Positions 34,800-42,908 of a DNA stretch of 64,000 nucleotides are shown here, in pieces. A model generated the notes under the pieces. That model did not search any database and was not told where the DNA came from. It worked only from the letters and a program-made list of their open reading frames with translations. The first letter of the stretch is position 1. Each line of letters starts with the position of its first letter. The position numbers and the translations under genes were made by a program. The stretch comes from DASXRC01 sp036506795. GTDB lineage: Bacteria; Actinomycetota; Actinomycetes; Mycobacteriales; Micromonosporaceae. Where the stretch lies: contig DASXRC010000228.1 of the NCBI GenBank assembly GCA_036506795.1, positions 1 to 64,000 on the forward strand, in the 5' to 3' direction.

Positions 34800-35234
34800 A
34801 TGACCGCCTCGCCACCCCAGCGGACCCGCGTCGTTTTGGCGCAGATCGTCCGCCAGCGCACCGGCCAGGACCGCACGCGTGCGGAGCTGACCGAGCAGAC
34901 CCGCGTGGGGGAGGCGCTGGTGCGCGGGTTGGTGCGGGCGCAGCTCGCCCTCGCGCTGCGGCTGTCCGTCGTCGTGGCGATCGGACTGGGCGCCCTGCCG
35001 CTGCTGTTCGCCGTGGCGCCGGAGACCGCCAAGGTCACGCTGCTCGGCGTGAACCTGCCCTGGCTGCTGCTCGCCGTCGCCGCGTTTCCGTTCCTGGTCG
35101 CGGTCGGCTGGGCGTACGTGCGCCTGGCGGAGCGCAACGAGCAGGACTTCGCGCACCTGGTGCGCCGGCCGGACCACGGCCTCGCCGCCGAGACCGACAC
35201 CGCTGGTGCCGGCGTCGATTCCGGAAACCGTTAG
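34800..35234 (+). CDS. Small two-TM membrane protein preceding a symporter
   Basis: A 144-residue protein. A basic N-terminal helix (RTRVVLAQIVRQRTGQDRTR, LVRGLVRAQL) precedes two TM helices (ALRLSVVVAIGLGALPLLFA and LGVNLPWLLLAVAAFPFLVA). A soluble acidic tail follows (ERNEQDFAHLVRRPDHG). It is two bases upstream of the symporter gene. By position it is the analogue of the DUF485 subunit that precedes ActP-type symporters, and the length and topology agree. I do not see the strict DUF485 signature, so it may be a divergent equivalent. Confidence 0.7.
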   Translation: MTASPPQRTRVVLAQIVRQRTGQDRTRAELTEQTRVGEALVRGLVRAQLALALRLSVVVAIGLGALPLLFAVAPETAKVTLLGVNLPWLLLAVAAFPFLVAVGWAYVRLAERNEQDFAHLVRRPDHGLAAETDTAGAGVDSGNR

Positions 35235-35236
35235 CC

Positions 35237-36883
35237 GTGGCGAATCCGTATACCGTCCCGGCGATCGTGGCGGTCACCCTCGCCACCCTCATCATCGGCG
35301 CGTACGGGCTGCGGCTGGCCCGCACGACGTCGGACTTCCTGGTCGCGTCGCGCACGGTCAGCCCGAACTGGAACGCGGCCGCGATCGGTGGCGAGTACCT
35401 GTCGGCCGCCAGCTTCCTCGGCGTAGCCGGGCTGATCCTCAAGAACGGCGTGGACATGCTCTGGTACCCGGTCGGCTTCGCCGCCGGTTACCTGGCCCTG
35501 CTGCTGTTCGTCGCGGCCCCGCTGCGCCGTTCGGGGGCGTTCACGTTGCCGGACTTCTGCGAGGCCCGGTTGCACTCCAAGCGACTGCGCAAGCTGGCCA
35601 CCGCGTTCGTGGTCTTCATCGGCTGGCTGTACCTGGTCCCGCAGCTGCAGGGCGCGGGGCTCACGCTCAACACGGTGACCGGCGGGCCGTACGAGCTGGG
35701 TGCGGTGCTCGTCGGAGCGGTCGTGACGGCCAACGTGGCGCTCGGCGGCATGCGCGCCATCACGTTCGTGCAGGCGTTCCAGTACTGGCTCAAGCTCACC
35801 GCGCTCGCGGTGCCCGCAATCTTCCTGGTGCTCCACTGGCAGGCCGAGGGGCACCCGGCGTTGACGCCGCCGGACGGGATGACGTTCAAGCACGCCACCA
35901 CCGTGGAGGTCGAGCACCGGGCGACCCTCACCCTCGCCGACGGCTCCACAGTGGAGGTACGCCCGGGCGACAGGCTCTCCTTCGAGGCCGGTGACCAAGT
36001 CCCGGCGGTGGCCGGCATAACCGGCAGCAACGGGCTGGATTGGCTACTGCCCGGCGACTCGCGGGGCAGCCCTCGCGGACTGTTCGCGACCTACTCGCTG
36101 ATCCTCGCCACGTTCCTCGGCACGATGGGCCTGCCACACGTGCTGGTCCGCTTCTACACCAACCCGGACGGCGCCGCCGCCCGGCGCACGACACTGGTCG
36201 TGCTGGCCCTGGTCGGGACGTTCTACCTGGCGCCGACGCTCTATGGCGTACTCGGTCGGATCTACACCCCGCAGCTACTGCTCACCGGGCGTACCGATGC
36301 CGTGGTGTTGGTCTTGCCCGGCGCAGCGCTCGGCGGCGGCCCGCTCGGCCAACTCCTCGGCGCCCTGGTGGCCGCGGGCGCGTTCGCGGCGTTCCTGTCC
36401 ACGTCGTCGGGGCTGCTGACCAGCGTCGCCGGCGTGCTGTCGACCGACGTGCTGGGCGCCGGTTCTGTCCGCGACTTCCGGATCTCGGCGCTGGTCGGCG
36501 GTGCGGCGCCGGTCGTGCTGGCGCTCAACGTGGCCGGGCTGGACGTCTCCCGCGTGGTCGGACTCGCGTTCGCGGTGGCCGCGTCGAGCTTCTGCCCGCT
36601 GCTCGTGCTCGGCATCTGGTGGCGGGGGTTGACGGACGTTGGGGCAGCGGCCGGCATCCTCGTCGGTGGTGGCGCCGCAGCCGCCGCCGTGCTCGTCACG
36701 GTGCTCGGGCCGCCGCTGTCCGGCTGGCCGGCGGCGCTGATCGCCCAACCGGCGGCGTGGAGCGTGCCGCTGGCGTTCGCGGTGATGGCGGTGGCGTCGA
36801 TGGCCAGCCGGGTCCGTACACCACCAGACGTGGCCGCGACGATGCTGCGGCTCCATGCACCGGAATCCCTGCTGCGGCTGTGA
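35237..36883 (+). CDS. Sodium:solute symporter family protein (ActP-like)
   Basis: A 548-residue transporter with about 13 TM helices. Landmarks are TSDFLVASRTVSPNWNAAAI, GGEYLSAASFLGVAGLILKN, RSGAFTLPDFCEARLHSKRL and GTMGLPHVLVRFYTNPDGAA, as in acetate/pyruvate-type SSF carriers. An extra hydrophilic loop of about 60 residues (about 213-272) includes LTLADGSTVEVRPGDRLSFE. It is longer than I would expect for the family and looks like a small beta domain. Import of a monocarboxylate with Na+ or H+ is the likely role. The start is GTG 35237, two bases after its partner gene. It is probably controlled by the upstream LytS/LytTR pair. Confidence 0.9.
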   Translation: MANPYTVPAIVAVTLATLIIGAYGLRLARTTSDFLVASRTVSPNWNAAAIGGEYLSAASFLGVAGLILKNGVDMLWYPVGFAAGYLALLLFVAAPLRRSGAFTLPDFCEARLHSKRLRKLATAFVVFIGWLYLVPQLQGAGLTLNTVTGGPYELGAVLVGAVVTANVALGGMRAITFVQAFQYWLKLTALAVPAIFLVLHWQAEGHPALTPPDGMTFKHATTVEVEHRATLTLADGSTVEVRPGDRLSFEAGDQVPAVAGITGSNGLDWLLPGDSRGSPRGLFATYSLILATFLGTMGLPHVLVRFYTNPDGAAARRTTLVVLALVGTFYLAPTLYGVLGRIYTPQLLLTGRTDAVVLVLPGAALGGGPLGQLLGALVAAGAFAAFLSTSSGLLTSVAGVLSTDVLGAGSVRDFRISALVGGAAPVVLALNVAGLDVSRVVGLAFAVAASSFCPLLVLGIWWRGLTDVGAAAGILVGGGAAAAAVLVTVLGPPLSGWPAALIAQPAAWSVPLAFAVMAVASMASRVRTPPDVAATMLRLHAPESLLRL

Positions 36884-36892
36884 TCCGGGGCG

Positions 36893-37465
36893 TCAGGCGA
36901 ACTCGGCCGGGTCCACGGCATGCGGGAACGGCTCGTCCGCCTCCCAGCGCTCACCCGGCTTGACGGTCGCCACCTCGTCGTAGTGCCCCTCGCCGTCGTG
37001 CCGGAGCACGGTCAGCGTCGGCCCGGCCGAGTCGACGATCCAGTACGTCCCGATGCCCGCGGCCGCGTACTCGTGCCGCTTGAGCACGAGATCGCGTCCG
37101 CGGTTACTCGATGAAAGGACCTCGACCACGACCAGCACATCCACTGGGTCGAAGCCGAGCGCATCCGGCGTCCGCCGTACCGCGGCGTCTCGCACGACGA
37201 GCACGTCGGGGATGAGGTAAGAACGACCGCCGCGGATCAGGACACTACCTCCCGCCGAGGACACGAGAACGCCCGGAGGCGCCTGAGGTTTGAGCGCATC
37301 AACCAGGCGGACGGCTACCCCGAAATGCCGCAAAGCAGGAGGAGGGGCCACGAGGAGGGTCCCATCGAAGATCTCGTAGCGGTACCCGTCGTCCGGCAGC
37401 GCGATCAGGTCGTCGACCGTCCACGCCTCGCCGGAAGCCGCGGGGCGCGCGAGGAACTGGGCCAT
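36893..37465 (-). CDS. Uma2-family endonuclease-like protein
   Basis: A 190-residue PD-(D/E)XK-fold protein. It shows WTVDDLIALPDDGYRYEIFD, then YLIPDVLVVRD, VLVVVEVLSSSNRGRDLVLK (the E...K core) and HEYAAAGIGTYWIVD. This is the usual Uma2 layout. The family is widespread in actinobacteria and cyanobacteria; its biological role is not settled. The start is ATG 37465, because GGGAGG sits seven bases upstream; the in-frame GTG 37471 is too close to it. It lies between the symporter gene and the divergent ABC transporter and shares no operon. Confidence 0.88.
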   Translation of the reverse strand: MAQFLARPAASGEAWTVDDLIALPDDGYRYEIFDGTLLVAPPPALRHFGVAVRLVDALKPQAPPGVLVSSAGGSVLIRGGRSYLIPDVLVVRDAAVRRTPDALGFDPVDVLVVVEVLSSSNRGRDLVLKRHEYAAAGIGTYWIVDSAGPTLTVLRHDGEGHYDEVATVKPGERWEADEPFPHAVDPAEFA

Positions 37466-37548
37466 CGTCACGCCTCCCGTCCTAGCCTCGAATGGGACGT
37501 TTTCACCGTACCCGCTGTCCGTTGCCGCACCGCCGGGCTCGCGGCCGG

Positions 37549-37554
37549 TACGGT
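37549..37554 (+). promoter_or_regulatory. -10 box, ABC transporter operon, leaderless spacing
   Basis: TACGGT ends seven bases before GTG 37562 and the spacer CGATGGC has no ribosome-binding site. Confidence 0.5.
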
Positions 37555-37561
37555 CGATGGC

Positions 37562-38323
37562 GTGATCAATGCGGTGCAGCCCGCCCTGGCACTGCGCGGA
37601 CTCGTCAAACGGTTCGACGCCAAGGTCGCCGTGGCCGGCATCGACCTGGACGTGCCGGCCGGCTCGTTCTTCGGCCTGCTCGGCCCGAACGGCGCGGGCA
37701 AGACGACGACCCTGTCGATGGCCGTTGGCCTGCTCCGGCCCGACGCGGGCCGCGCCTGGGTGCTCGGCCACGACGTCTGGGCCGATCCGGTCGAGGCCAA
37801 GCGGCGACTCGGCGTGCTGCCCGACGGAGTCCGGCTGTTCGACCGGCTCAACGGCGCCGAGCTGCTGGCCTACCAGGGGTTGCTGCGCGGTATGGATCCG
37901 GCGGTCGTGGACCGACGCGCGCGGGAGCTGCTCGACGTGTTCGCGCTCGCGGATGCCGGCCGCACTCTGGTCGTCGACTACTCCGCCGGCATGAAGAAGA
38001 AGATCGGGCTCGCCTGCGCGCTGCTCCATGCGCCGCGGCTGCTCGTGCTCGACGAGCCGTTCGAGGCGGTCGACCCTGTCTCCGCCGCATTGATCCGGGA
38101 CATCCTGCACCGCTACGTGAGTGGCGGTGGCACGGTCATCTTCTCCAGCCACGTCATGGAGGTCGTCGAGCGGCTGTGCAGCCACGTGGCGATCCTGGCC
38201 GAGGGCCGCATCACCGCGGTCGGCACCCTGGACGCGGTGCGCCGGGGCCGATCGCTCGAAGATGTGTTCGTACAGGTCGTCGGCGGCCGCATCGCCACCG
38301 GCGAGGAGCTGTCGTGGCTGTGA
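37562..38323 (+). CDS. ABC transporter ATP-binding protein
   Basis: A 253-residue ABC ATPase. Walker A is LLGPNGAGKTTTLSMAVGLL, the Q-loop region is GVLPDGVRLFDRLNGAELL, the signature loop is VDYSAGMKKKIGLACALLHA (a SAGMKKK variant of LSGGQ) and Walker B is LLVLDEPFEAVDP. The H-loop is IFSSHVMEVVERL. The variant signature is typical of ABC-2-type exporters with large permease partners. GTG 37562 is leaderless by position. It overlaps the permease gene by ten bases. The exported substrate is not known. Confidence 0.93.
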   Translation: MINAVQPALALRGLVKRFDAKVAVAGIDLDVPAGSFFGLLGPNGAGKTTTLSMAVGLLRPDAGRAWVLGHDVWADPVEAKRRLGVLPDGVRLFDRLNGAELLAYQGLLRGMDPAVVDRRARELLDVFALADAGRTLVVDYSAGMKKKIGLACALLHAPRLLVLDEPFEAVDPVSAALIRDILHRYVSGGGTVIFSSHVMEVVERLCSHVAILAEGRITAVGTLDAVRRGRSLEDVFVQVVGGRIATGEELSWL

Positions 38324-40005
38324 CGGCGCCGGCAACCGAGACGAACGACATCGGGTCGGTGCGGCCGGTCCGGGCGCGGCACTTCGTCCTGCTGAAGCTG
38401 CGCGTCCTCCGCAACGGGTTCCGGGGGCAGACCTCGCGCGTCGTGATGTTCGTCCTCGGCGCGCTGGTCGGGCTGTGGTTCGCGTTCGGCGGATTCGGGC
38501 TGTTCGCGCTGTCCGCGGCCGAGGACGGCGAGTTCGCGGTGCTGGTTCCCGCGTTCGGCGGAGCGATGCTGGTGCTCGGTTGGCTGTTCATGCCGCTGGT
38601 GTTCTTCGGCGTCGACGAGACCCTCGAGCCCGCCCGCTTCGCATTGCTGCCGCTGTCGCGGCGTACCCTCGTCGGCGGCCTCCTGGCGGCCGCGTTCGTC
38701 GGCATCCCGGCGGTGGCCACCCTGCTCGCGACCGGAGGCCTGGTGCTCGGTGCGGCGGTTCACGGCGGGGCCACGGCGGCCGCCGTCGAGGCGATCGGCG
38801 CGCTGATCGCGATCGTGCTCTGCGTAATGGTCAGCCGCGCGATGACGAGCGCGTTCGCGTCGATGCTGCGGTCGCGACGAGTGCGCGACCTGGCCGCGGT
38901 TGCGCTCGCGGTGCTCGCGGCCTCGCTCGGACCGCTGCAGTTCGGGGCGATCGCCGCCGCCCAGCGAGCCGACCTCGACCAGCTCGCGCGGTTCGCGCGG
39001 GTGGTCGGCTGGACGCCGCTGGCCGCCCCGTACACGACGGGCTTCGACGTGGCCGAGGGCCGGCCGGCGGCCGCGGTCGCGAAGCTCGTGCTCACCGCGG
39101 TGACCGTCGCCGTGCTGCTCTGGTGGTGGTCCCGGACGCTCGAGTCCGCGATGGTCGGCTCCGTCTCCGGCGGCGCGACCCACGCGGGACGGGCGGCGGA
39201 CCGGCGCGGCGGAGCGGTGGCGCAACTCTTCCCGCGCCCGCTCGGATTCCTACGCCGGGACCGGTCGGGCGCGCTCGTCGCGCGTGAGGTGCGGTACTGG
39301 TGGCGGGACGCCCGGCGGCGGGCCAACCTGATCACGTTCTCGGTCATCGGCGTGTTTCTGCCATTGGTGATCAACCTGACCAGCGGCGGCCTGCTCGAGG
39401 CGCAGCCCGGCGTCCCGCGTACGCCCGCGACCGTCACCGGCTCGATGCTGTTCGTCGGGACGCTCGCCGCGGTGACCCTGGCGAATCAGTTCGGCTTCGA
39501 CGGCACCGCGTACGCCGCGCACATCGTGGCCGGCGTGCCCGGCCGGTTGGAGCTGCGTTCGAGGATCGTGGCGTACTCCATCTACCTCGTCCCGCTCATG
39601 ACGGTGATCGCCGCCGCCGTCGCGGTCGTGCTGGGCGAGCCCGGCTGGCTCCCGGTCATGCTCGGCGGGCTGTACGCCGCGTACGGCACCGGCCTCGCGG
39701 TCGTCCTGTTCGTCTCGGTGCTCGGCGCGTACGCGCTGCCGGACTCATCCAACCCGTTCGCCATCAACACCGGCGCGGGTGTGACGAAGAGCCTGCTCAG
39801 CCTCGCCGGGTTGGTCGGCTCACTGGCCTTTGCGGCGCCGTTCGCGGTGGTCTCCGCCGTGGCCGGCGATGCCTGGCGATGGCTCGCCCTGCCCGTCGGG
39901 CTCGCGTACGGCCTGACCGCCGCCGTGCTGGGCTGTTACCTGGCGGGCGACGTGCTCGACCGGCGGGCCCCGGAGTTGCTCACCGCCGTCACGCCGCGCC
40001 GCTGA
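38314..40005 (+). CDS. ABC transporter permease, large ABC-2-like
   Basis: A 563-residue integral membrane protein with about 12 TM helices. It opens with TAPATETNDIGSVRPVRARH before the first hydrophobic segment (RVVMFVLGALVGLWFAFGGF). Other features are the DETLEPARFALLPLSRRTLV motif and a large cytoplasmic loop (residues about 280-330) with GFLRRDRSGALVAREVRYWW. DETLEPARFALLP is characteristic of actinobacterial permeases of this type. GTG 38314 is preferred because GAGGAG lies five bases upstream; GTG 38320 is an alternative. It is coupled with the ATPase upstream, so they form one transporter. Confidence 0.88.
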   Translation: MAVTAPATETNDIGSVRPVRARHFVLLKLRVLRNGFRGQTSRVVMFVLGALVGLWFAFGGFGLFALSAAEDGEFAVLVPAFGGAMLVLGWLFMPLVFFGVDETLEPARFALLPLSRRTLVGGLLAAAFVGIPAVATLLATGGLVLGAAVHGGATAAAVEAIGALIAIVLCVMVSRAMTSAFASMLRSRRVRDLAAVALAVLAASLGPLQFGAIAAAQRADLDQLARFARVVGWTPLAAPYTTGFDVAEGRPAAAVAKLVLTAVTVAVLLWWWSRTLESAMVGSVSGGATHAGRAADRRGGAVAQLFPRPLGFLRRDRSGALVAREVRYWWRDARRRANLITFSVIGVFLPLVINLTSGGLLEAQPGVPRTPATVTGSMLFVGTLAAVTLANQFGFDGTAYAAHIVAGVPGRLELRSRIVAYSIYLVPLMTVIAAAVAVVLGEPGWLPVMLGGLYAAYGTGLAVVLFVSVLGAYALPDSSNPFAINTGAGVTKSLLSLAGLVGSLAFAAPFAVVSAVAGDAWRWLALPVGLAYGLTAAVLGCYLAGDVLDRRAPELLTAVTPRR

Positions 40006-40092
40006 CCGATCGACCGCGCGCAGCCCGAGGGCACCGGCCGCCTGGGCCGCATGCCGGACCGGCGGCGGCCCGCCGCGGGCAGAATGGGCGGC

Positions 40093-40635
40093 GTGAGTCA
40101 TCCCGAGCCGGGTGCACAGATCCACGCGAGCAACCCGTTCGCGACGCCGGAGCACGCGCGATCGCCCGTACGCCGGGTGCGAGGGCGGCTACCCGCCGCG
40201 GTCACGCTGTGGACGGCGGCCGCTCCCGACGGCGGTCGGGCGGGCCTGACGGTCTCATCGACCCTGGTGGCCGATGGCGAACCGGCGAGGCTGCTGGGCC
40301 TGATCGACGAGGAGTCAGCCTTCTGGCCCGCGGCCGAGCGCGCCGGCCGGTTCGTGGTGGCGCCGCTCCGATCCGCTCACCGGCAGCTCGCCGACAGGTT
40401 CGCCGGCCAGCTGCCCGCGCCCGGCGGGCCCTTCGCCGGTTCCGAGTGGAGGCACACCCCGCACGGCCCGGTCCTCGCGGAGCTGGCGAGCTGGGTGGGG
40501 TGCCGCCTCGACGCGGCGCGCCCGTTCGGGTGGGGACTGTTGGTCGAGGCGACGATCGAGCGGGTGGAGCTCGGCGAGGACGGCGATCCCCTGATCCACT
40601 TCCGCGGCCGCTACCGCGGGCTCGCCGACCGGTAA
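40093..40635 (+). CDS. Flavin reductase-like FMN-binding protein
   Basis: A 180-residue protein of the flavin reductase-like (DIM6/NTAB) fold. It shows LPAAVTLWTAAAPDGGRAGL, then TVSSTLVADGEPARLLGLID, a pattern used to bind FMN, and FVVAPLRSAHRQLADRFAGQ. The C-terminal strand segment is WGLLVEATIERVELGEDGDP followed by LIHFRGRYRGL. The substrate is unknown; members reduce free flavin or act as small oxidoreductases. GTG 40093 is used. CAGAAT at 40080-40085 lies seven bases upstream and could be a weak leaderless -10 box. It is not obviously part of an operon. Confidence 0.78.
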   Translation: MSHPEPGAQIHASNPFATPEHARSPVRRVRGRLPAAVTLWTAAAPDGGRAGLTVSSTLVADGEPARLLGLIDEESAFWPAAERAGRFVVAPLRSAHRQLADRFAGQLPAPGGPFAGSEWRHTPHGPVLAELASWVGCRLDAARPFGWGLLVEATIERVELGEDGDPLIHFRGRYRGLADR

Positions 40636-40780
40636 TCGGCGTGATGTAGGTCACTCGGCGCAGGCCGTCGTCCATTCGGCGCAGTTCTGCACACGCGACG
40701 CCCGATCCCGCTTCCGGCGTTCGGCCCACCCTACCTACCGTGCGCGCAACCGCCCCCGACAGAACTAGGTGGTGAACCGC

Positions 40781-41134
40781 ATGAGCACGGACGCACCCAT
40801 CTCCGCGCCCGCCGACACCGAGCCGGATCGGTACGCCGAGGTGCAGCGATCGGAGGACTTTATCCGGCTCCGCCGGACGTTGCGCAACTTCGTCTTTCCG
40901 ATGACCATCGCCTTTTTCCTCTGGTACCTCCTCTACGTGATCCTCTCGGCGTACGCCCGGGGCTTCATGGACACGAAGGTGGTCGGCCACATCAACGTCG
41001 CCCTCGTTTTCGGGCTGCTCCAGTTCGTGTCCACATTCCTGATCGCGTGGTGGTACGCGCGGTACGCGGGCCGCCGACTGGATCCGCTCGCCGACCGCAT
41101 CAAGGACTCGTTCGACGAGGAGGCGCGCCGATGA
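40781..41134 (+). CDS. DUF485 membrane protein, partner of ActP
   Basis: A 117-residue protein with two TM helices. The cytoplasmic N-terminus has RYAEVQRSEDFIRLRRTLRN, typical of DUF485 (pattern SxxFxxLRRxxxxFxFPxT). TM1 is FVFPMTIAFFLWYLLYVILS and TM2 is VALVFGLLQFVSTFLIAWWY, then ARYAGRRLDPLADRIK. DUF485 proteins are usually encoded directly before acetate symporters. AGGTGG lies eight bases before ATG 40781. The stop overlaps the ActP start (ATGA). It is the second such pair in the window after 34800-36883. Confidence 0.92.
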   Translation: MSTDAPISAPADTEPDRYAEVQRSEDFIRLRRTLRNFVFPMTIAFFLWYLLYVILSAYARGFMDTKVVGHINVALVFGLLQFVSTFLIAWWYARYAGRRLDPLADRIKDSFDEEARR

Positions 41135-42807
41135 GCTCGATCCTGGCGGCGGAGTCCAGCGGCGACACCGCCCGGACCCTGACCATCACGCTGTTCCTCA
41201 TCTTCGTCGCGATCACGCTGGGCATCACGGTGTGGGCCAGCCGGCAGACGAAGAACGCCACCGACTTCTACGCCGGTGGACGGTCGTTCTCGGGCTTCCA
41301 GAACGGCATGGCGATCGGTGGCGACTACATGTCGGCGGCGTCGTTCCTCGGCATCGCCGGCATCATCGCGCTTTTCGGCTACGACGGCTTCCTGTACTCG
41401 ATCGGGTTCCTGGTGGCCTGGCTCGTGGCGCTGCTGCTGGTGGCCGAGTTCCTGCGCAACGCCGGCAGGTACACGATGGCCGACGTGCTCGCGTTCCGGA
41501 TGCGGCAGCGGCCGGTGCGGACCGCGGCGGCGGTCTCCACGATCACGGTCTCGATCTTCTACCTGCTCGCCCAGATGGTCGGCGCCGGCGCGCTCGTCGC
41601 CCTGCTGCTCGGCATCAAACCCGGCTCGACGTTCCTCGGCATGGACGCCGACACCGCGAAGGTGACGACGATTGTGCTGGTCGGCGCCCTCATGATCATC
41701 TACGTGACGGTCGGCGGCATGAAGGGCACCACGTACGTCCAGATGGTCAAGGCGTTCCTGCTGATGGCCGGCGCGATCGTCATGGCGTTGCTGGTCGGTG
41801 CCGCGTACAAGTTCAACCTGTCGTCGCTGCTCGGCGACGCGGCGGCGGCGTCCGGCAAGGGCGACAAGTTCATCGAGCCCGGCCTGCGATATGGCGTGGA
41901 GGTCGCGGGCGACTCGAAGCAGACCTTCTACAACAAGATCGACCTGTTCTCGCTCGGCATCGCGCTGGTGCTCGGCACGGCCGGCCTGCCGCACATCCTG
42001 ATCCGGTTCTACACCGTCCCGACCGCGCGGGCCGCCCGGAAGAGCGTGCTGTGGGCGATCGGCATCATCGGGACGTTCTACCTGCTCACGCTCGCCCTTG
42101 GCTTCGGCGCCGCGGCCCTCGTCGGTGGCAAGGCCATCACCGCCCAGGACAAGGCGGGCAACACGGCCGCGCCGCAGCTCGCGCAGTCGCTGGGCGAGCG
42201 TTACCTCGGCGGCACCACGGGAGGCGCGGCGCTGCTAGCCGTGATCGCCGCGGTCGCGTTCGCGACGATCCTGGCCGTCGTCGCCGGTCTGACGCTCGCG
42301 TCCTCGTCCAGCCTCGCGCACGATTTCTATGCGAACGTGGTCAAGGACGGGCAGGCCTCGGAGCGGCAGGAGGTCAACGTCGCCCGGATCTCGGCGTTCG
42401 TGATCGGCGCGGTGGCGATCGTCCTCGCCATCTACGCCCAGAGCCTGAACGTCGCGTTCCTCGTCGCGCTCGCGTTCGCGGTCGCCGCGTCGGGCAACCT
42501 GCCGGCGATCCTGTACAGCCTGTTCTGGAAGCGGTTCACCACCTCCGGCGCGGTCTGGGCGATCTACGGCGGCCTATTCGCCGCGGTCTTCCTGGTGTTC
42601 TTCTCGCCGGTCGTCTCGGGCGCGCCGACATCGATGTTCCCGAAGCACGACTGGCAGTGGTTCCCGCTGAACAACCCGGGCATCATCTCCATCCCGTTCG
42701 GGTTCCTCTGCGGCTGGCTGGGCACGATGCTGTCCCGCGAGCCGGCGAGCGAGGCAAAGTACGCCGAACTCGAGGTGCGCTCCCTCACGGGTGTCGGCGC
42801 GCACTGA
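41131..42807 (+). CDS. actP: Cation/acetate symporter (ActP-like SSF transporter)
   Basis: A 558-residue symporter with 13 predicted TM helices. It contains TKNATDFYAGGRSFSGFQNG, then MAIGGDYMSAASFLGIAGII, TMADVLAFRMRQRPVRTAAA, GTAGLPHILIRFYTVPTARA and LAHDFYANVVKDGQAS. This is close to the E. coli ActP pattern. It should import acetate or related short monocarboxylates with a cation. The start ATG 41131 overlaps the DUF485 stop by four bases, with GGAGG seven bases upstream. A hairpin follows the gene. Confidence 0.93.
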   Translation: MSSILAAESSGDTARTLTITLFLIFVAITLGITVWASRQTKNATDFYAGGRSFSGFQNGMAIGGDYMSAASFLGIAGIIALFGYDGFLYSIGFLVAWLVALLLVAEFLRNAGRYTMADVLAFRMRQRPVRTAAAVSTITVSIFYLLAQMVGAGALVALLLGIKPGSTFLGMDADTAKVTTIVLVGALMIIYVTVGGMKGTTYVQMVKAFLLMAGAIVMALLVGAAYKFNLSSLLGDAAAASGKGDKFIEPGLRYGVEVAGDSKQTFYNKIDLFSLGIALVLGTAGLPHILIRFYTVPTARAARKSVLWAIGIIGTFYLLTLALGFGAAALVGGKAITAQDKAGNTAAPQLAQSLGERYLGGTTGGAALLAVIAAVAFATILAVVAGLTLASSSSLAHDFYANVVKDGQASERQEVNVARISAFVIGAVAIVLAIYAQSLNVAFLVALAFAVAASGNLPAILYSLFWKRFTTSGAVWAIYGGLFAAVFLVFFSPVVSGAPTSMFPKHDWQWFPLNNPGIISIPFGFLCGWLGTMLSREPASEAKYAELEVRSLTGVGAH

Positions 42808-42815
42808 GAGTCCCA

Positions 42816-42878
42816 GTCGATTTGGGGCGGATGCCGAGCTAGTTGATCTCCAACCGCCGGTATTCGCCCTAGATCGAC
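42816..42878 (+). terminator. Long imperfect hairpin after actP
   Basis: GTCGATTTGGGGCGGATGCC (42816-42835) and GGTATTCGCCCTAGATCGAC (42859-42878) pair over 20 positions. All four mismatches would be G-U pairs in the RNA of this strand, so the stem is continuous when transcribed rightward. It fits a terminator between actP and the epimerase gene. Confidence 0.55.
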
Positions 42879-42896
42879 GGGCTCGGGGCCGGCCGT

Positions 42897-42902
42897 TAGG
42901 CT
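42897..42902 (+). promoter_or_regulatory. -10 box, epimerase gene, leaderless spacing
   Basis: TAGGCT ends six bases before ATG 42909, with no ribosome-binding site in GAGCCC. Confidence 0.55.
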
Positions 42903-42908
42903 GAGCCC

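Noticed and set aside
37492..38313. Extended N-terminus of the ABC permease frame
   Set aside because: The region is the out-of-frame ATPase gene; the ribosome-binding site and first TM place the start at 38314.
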